In this document: piece after piece, positions 61,822 through 64,000 of the stretch | How the letters are laid out: every line of letters starts with the position of its first letter | Position numbering within the stretch: position 1 is the first letter of the stretch | Source of the DNA: Candidatus Melainabacteria bacterium | Lineage (GTDB): Bacteria; Cyanobacteriota; Vampirovibrionia; Obscuribacterales; Obscuribacteraceae | Length of the DNA: 64,000 nucleotides | NCBI GenBank assembly: GCA_003963305.1 | Contig: RXJR01000016.1 | Span: 1 to 64,000 of the forward strand | Reading direction: 5' to 3' | Position numbers and translations under genes: made by a program | Notes under the pieces: generated by a model | Seen by the model: the letters and a program-made list of their open reading frames with translations, nothing else | The model's database searches: none | Told to the model about the DNA's origin: nothing

Positions 61822-62122
61822 ATCCAACCAGCTTCCATTCCGCAAGACGGTCATGAGTAGTAGCTTCTAAACTCAGTTCGATTTGTATAGTTTAGTTACC
61901 AAAATCATTTTTTGCCTCTAGATCTGGTTCCAACGATTTTGCCTGGGCATAAAAAGAAAATGCAGCGCTTTCGGTTCTACCTCTAAACGCGGTTGGAATT
62001 AACCATTTCGAAAGCAGACGTGCGCCAGGCGCACGCAGATGCTGCTCTGAAGACTGAACGGACGAGAAACTAGCGTCCGTATCAGCCTCTATTGTTTTGC
62101 GCGAAATTCGAGGGTAACCACT
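61822..62122. other. Intergenic stretch upstream of the sigma factor gene
   Basis: 301 bases with no ORF of note. The only structured element is the palindrome at 62019-62035. A TATAGT at 61886 could be a -10, but no matching -35 was found. Confidence 0.4.
62019..62035. promoter_or_regulatory. 17-bp palindrome upstream of the sigma factor gene
   Basis: CGTGCGCC (62019-62026), one base A, GGCGCACG (62028-62035): a perfect 8-bp inverted repeat around a single base, 88 bases before the TTG start. It is GC-rich within an ordinary region. An operator for a dimeric regulator, or a hairpin in the leader. Confidence 0.45.
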
Positions 62123-63133
62123 TTGATCATGAATCGAACAGCAAAAAAGCAAACTCGGGGCACCAGACACACGAGTAAGGTTAGCCACGAGTTGCATGAA
62201 GAAGAACAATTCGACGACCTCATTGATTTCGAGGACGACGACAATTCTGCAGCACCCGCCGCGGGCGAAGAATACATTGCAGTCGAGGCGGAAGAACCCG
62301 CGTCGGTTGAAGAAGATTCACTCAAGATATATCTGCGCGAAATCGGGCGCCATAGACTTTTGAACGGGTCGGAAGAAATCGAACTGGGTCGTGCCGTCAG
62401 AGACGGAGACCCGGAAGCTCGAAGACGGTTGATTCAAGCCAATTTACGTTTGGTGGTGAGCATTGCAAAACGCTACAATAACCGTGGACTGAGCTTTCAA
62501 GACCTGATTCAGGAAGGCGGATTGGGACTGATTCGCGCCGTTGAAAAATTCGATCCGGAACGCGGATATAAGTTCTCGACCTACGCGACATGGTGGATTC
62601 GCCAGGCTATCACACGCGCGCTGGCCGATAAGTCACGCGGCATTCGCGTGCCGGTGCACGTTGGAGAAAGCATGAGCAAGTTGCGTAAGCTGGTTCGCGC
62701 CATGGTCGATGAGATGGGACGCAAGCCGACAATGGACGAGATTGTTGCTCGCTCCGGTCTCAGTCGAGAAAAGGTCATGCTAACAGTGGGAGCTTTCCGC
62801 GAACTTGTTTCGCTTGACGCCAAGCTGAGAGACGAGTCTGATACACTCCTCGCCGATATGATTGAAGACAAATCATTGCCTCACCCCGAGACAGTCGCTG
62901 AGGAAGGGCTGTTAAGCCAACATGTGAACACGCTGCTATCGAGACTCAGCTCACGAGAGCAAGACATCATCAGACTGCGCTACGGATTAGAGCGAGAATC
63001 TCCAAAGAGTCTGGAGGAGTTGTCCCAGCTATTGGGAGTATCGCGCGAAAGAGTCAGACAGATCGAGTGTCGGGCCTTGAAGAAATTGCGCAAGGATGAC
63101 CAGGCTAGAAATTTGATGGACAATCTGAACTGA
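62123..63133 (+). CDS. RNA polymerase sigma factor, sigma-70 family (RpoD/SigA-like group 1 or 2)
   Basis: 336 residues, TTG start with GAGGG 8 bases upstream; ATG 62129 is the alternative. Acidic N-terminus of about 60 residues ([19 protein letters not shown]), then region 1.2 ([20 protein letters not shown]), region 2 ([40 protein letters not shown] with the -10-binding AT(W)WWIRQAI), region 3, and region 4 ([20 protein letters not shown] and the C-terminal [20 protein letters not shown]). Full primary-type layout without an ECF truncation, but shorter than housekeeping RpoD, so possibly a group 2 sigma factor. It follows the PrsW-kinase gene; an anti-sigma gene is not seen. Confidence 0.92.
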   Translation: MIMNRTAKKQTRGTRHTSKVSHELHEEEQFDDLIDFEDDDNSAAPAAGEEYIAVEAEEPASVEEDSLKIYLREIGRHRLLNGSEEIELGRAVRDGDPEARRRLIQANLRLVVSIAKRYNNRGLSFQDLIQEGGLGLIRAVEKFDPERGYKFSTYATWWIRQAITRALADKSRGIRVPVHVGESMSKLRKLVRAMVDEMGRKPTMDEIVARSGLSREKVMLTVGAFRELVSLDAKLRDESDTLLADMIEDKSLPHPETVAEEGLLSQHVNTLLSRLSSREQDIIRLRYGLERESPKSLEELSQLLGVSRERVRQIECRALKKLRKDDQARNLMDNLN

Positions 63134-63192
63134 TTAAGAGCAGAAATGTCTGATTAAAGAGTCCAGAGTCTCAGAAACGCCTGATTAAAGAG
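63130..63192 (+). repeat. Three short direct repeats after the sigma gene
   Basis: CTGATTAAGAG (63130), CTGATTAAAGAG (63150) and CTGATTAAAGAG (63181), spaced 20 and 31 bases, between the sigma factor stop region and the terminator. The first overlaps the stop codon. Confidence 0.4.
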
Positions 63193-63545
63193 ACAAAGAT
63201 CCCACCAGATGAAAGCGCCGAAGTTCACCGAGCTTCGGCTTTTCTTTTTAATGTTCGCTGAAAAGTCCAACAGCTTTGGAGAAAACTATCCTGGATACAC
63301 AAAAGACCGAAATCACTCTTAAGCTGAAAGCAAATCACCCGAAAGTGTAGTGACCGTCGCAAAAATTTCGGGCAGACTATAAGAAGTAAGTGGATTCCGC
63401 ATCCCGAAAACTCCAAAAACGGTTGCTGTTTGCAGCGTCCGGTGGATTCTCACCCAAATTGCCTGGATTAACTCATAATTCATGGGCAGAATCGACAAAA
63501 AGTAAATTGTCGAAACCGGCGACAAAAACTAGAATAGAGAGACGA
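63134..63545 (+). other. Gene-free stretch with direct repeats and a terminator
   Basis: 412 bases between the sigma factor gene and the GspE-like gene. It holds three short direct repeats (63130-63192) and a terminator (63217-63249). The remaining part to 63545 shows no clear promoter or ORF of conviction; an in-frame extension of the next gene to 63390 is possible. Confidence 0.4.
63217..63249 (+). terminator. Rho-independent terminator after the sigma factor gene
   Basis: 7-bp stem GCCGAAG (63217-63223) with CTTCGGC (63233-63239), nine-base loop, followed by TTTTTCTTTTT (from 63240). Confidence 0.8.
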
Positions 63546-63986
63546 ATGGAGATCGATCAGATGACAACTGCAGAGTCACCGTCACCACCAAGCAACCTGG
63601 AGCCGGTTTCGAGTCAGACAGTGCCGGAAGAAGAGAGTGTTATCGCCGGTCAAGACGCGTCACTGATGCTTTTGGCTAATGAACTGATCGCAAAAGCCAT
63701 CGACATTCGTTGTTCGGATATGCATGTTGAACCAGATCAAGAGCACACTATTTTGCGTTACCTGAAAAATCGCGAATTGCTTCTTGAATCCAAGCTGCCC
63801 AAGCCTGTGCACCTGGAACTGGTATTTTGCTACAAAGTGATAGCCGGTCTGAATATCAACGAAACCTCCAAACCTCAAGATAAGAAAGCAGTTTTGAAGA
63901 TTGCCGGGTCAGATTTGAACTTCCGGGTAACAACCATACCTGGCGATTTTGGTGAGACTGTAGCTATATCATTTAAATTCGACTAG
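63546..63986 (+). CDS. Stand-alone GspE/PilB-like N-terminal domain, no ATPase
   Basis: 146 residues from ATG 63546 (AGAGAG upstream); the frame extends to 63390. After an acidic/Ser-Pro-rich start, residues about 45-146 match the second domain of type II secretion/type IV pilus ATPases: LIAKAIDIRCSDMHVEPDQE, ILRYLKNRELL, FCYKVIAGLNINETSKPQDK and LNFRVTTIPGDFGETVAISF, the region just before the Walker A domain. The protein ends there with a true stop; no ATPase domain follows. A free regulatory or assembly domain, or a remnant. No other secretion gene lies in the window. Confidence 0.7.
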   Translation: MEIDQMTTAESPSPPSNLEPVSSQTVPEEESVIAGQDASLMLLANELIAKAIDIRCSDMHVEPDQEHTILRYLKNRELLLESKLPKPVHLELVFCYKVIAGLNINETSKPQDKKAVLKIAGSDLNFRVTTIPGDFGETVAISFKFD

Positions 63987-64000
63987 CTGCCCGTAACAGA

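Noticed and set aside
1-64000. CRISPR array, insertion sequence or integrated element
   Set aside because: No regular repeat-spacer pattern, no transposase, integrase or long terminal inverted repeats seen; the tandem repeats found are coding or short.

Overview
The window looks like chromosome of a diderm, heterotrophic bacterium with roughly balanced GC. The best guess is a non-photosynthetic cyanobacterial relative (Melainabacteria/Vampirovibrionia, Obscuribacterales-like). This is inference from gene content: a fused transaldolase-phosphoglucose isomerase beside gnd and glk, kinesin-light-chain-type TPR proteins, a WD40-caspase protein, an RlpA-type exported protein, and no photosynthesis genes. 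Only a marker-gene or average-identity comparison would settle it. There is one tRNA (Leu, anticodon TAA) and no rRNA, insertion sequence, prophage or CRISPR array. Alternative starts (GTG, TTG) are common.

Layout. 1-3120: a partial gene at the left edge, a ribbon-helix-helix/GGDEF fusion, a frameshifted membrane gene, an EF-hand protein, a degenerate J-domain protein, and an AT-rich stretch with diverged ~60 bp repeats. 3126-5704: an ABC importer operon (lipoprotein receptor, ATPase, permease). 5915-9361: a membrane protein, a GNAT acetyltransferase and a SulP anion transporter. 9570-11694: an OmpR-type two-component system behind a good promoter, followed by tRNA-Leu. 11870-14027: a FAH-family hydrolase, a rhodanese coupled to a small membrane protein, and a coiled-coil protein. 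14052-23240: a block bounded by terminators holding six same-strand genes, five of them with export signals (unknown, M1 aminopeptidase, DUF3142-like, unknown, hydrolase-TPR-thioredoxin fusion) plus a TPR protein.

23265-31272: an exported protein, PEP carboxylase, a class A penicillin-binding protein, a phosphodiester glycosidase, a hotdog thioesterase and a small membrane protein. 31478-39818: a 1312-residue membrane protein with two arrays of 13-residue repeats, a WD40-caspase protein, and an exported helical protein ending in a strong terminator. 39883-43693: a DUF7003-like protein, Tex and a DUF4239-like membrane protein. 43935-49426: a sugar-phosphate operon (tal-pgi, gnd, glk) with a YbaK-type deacylase. 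49484-58226: S1-like/PATAN-like, RlpA, TPR, methyltransferase, cupin, SDR, LysM-like, RNase II-type and exported proteins. 58275-63986: an exported esterase, then a small membrane protein, a PrsW protease fused to a Ser/Thr kinase, a sigma-70 factor, and a stand-alone GspE-like domain.

The strongest candidate for an undescribed system is 59350-63133. There an intramembrane protease domain of the type that cleaves anti-sigma factors is fused to a Hanks-type kinase and sits directly upstream of a sigma-70 gene. The second is the exported-protein block 14115-23169. Domain calls come from reading motifs by eye; no database search was run.
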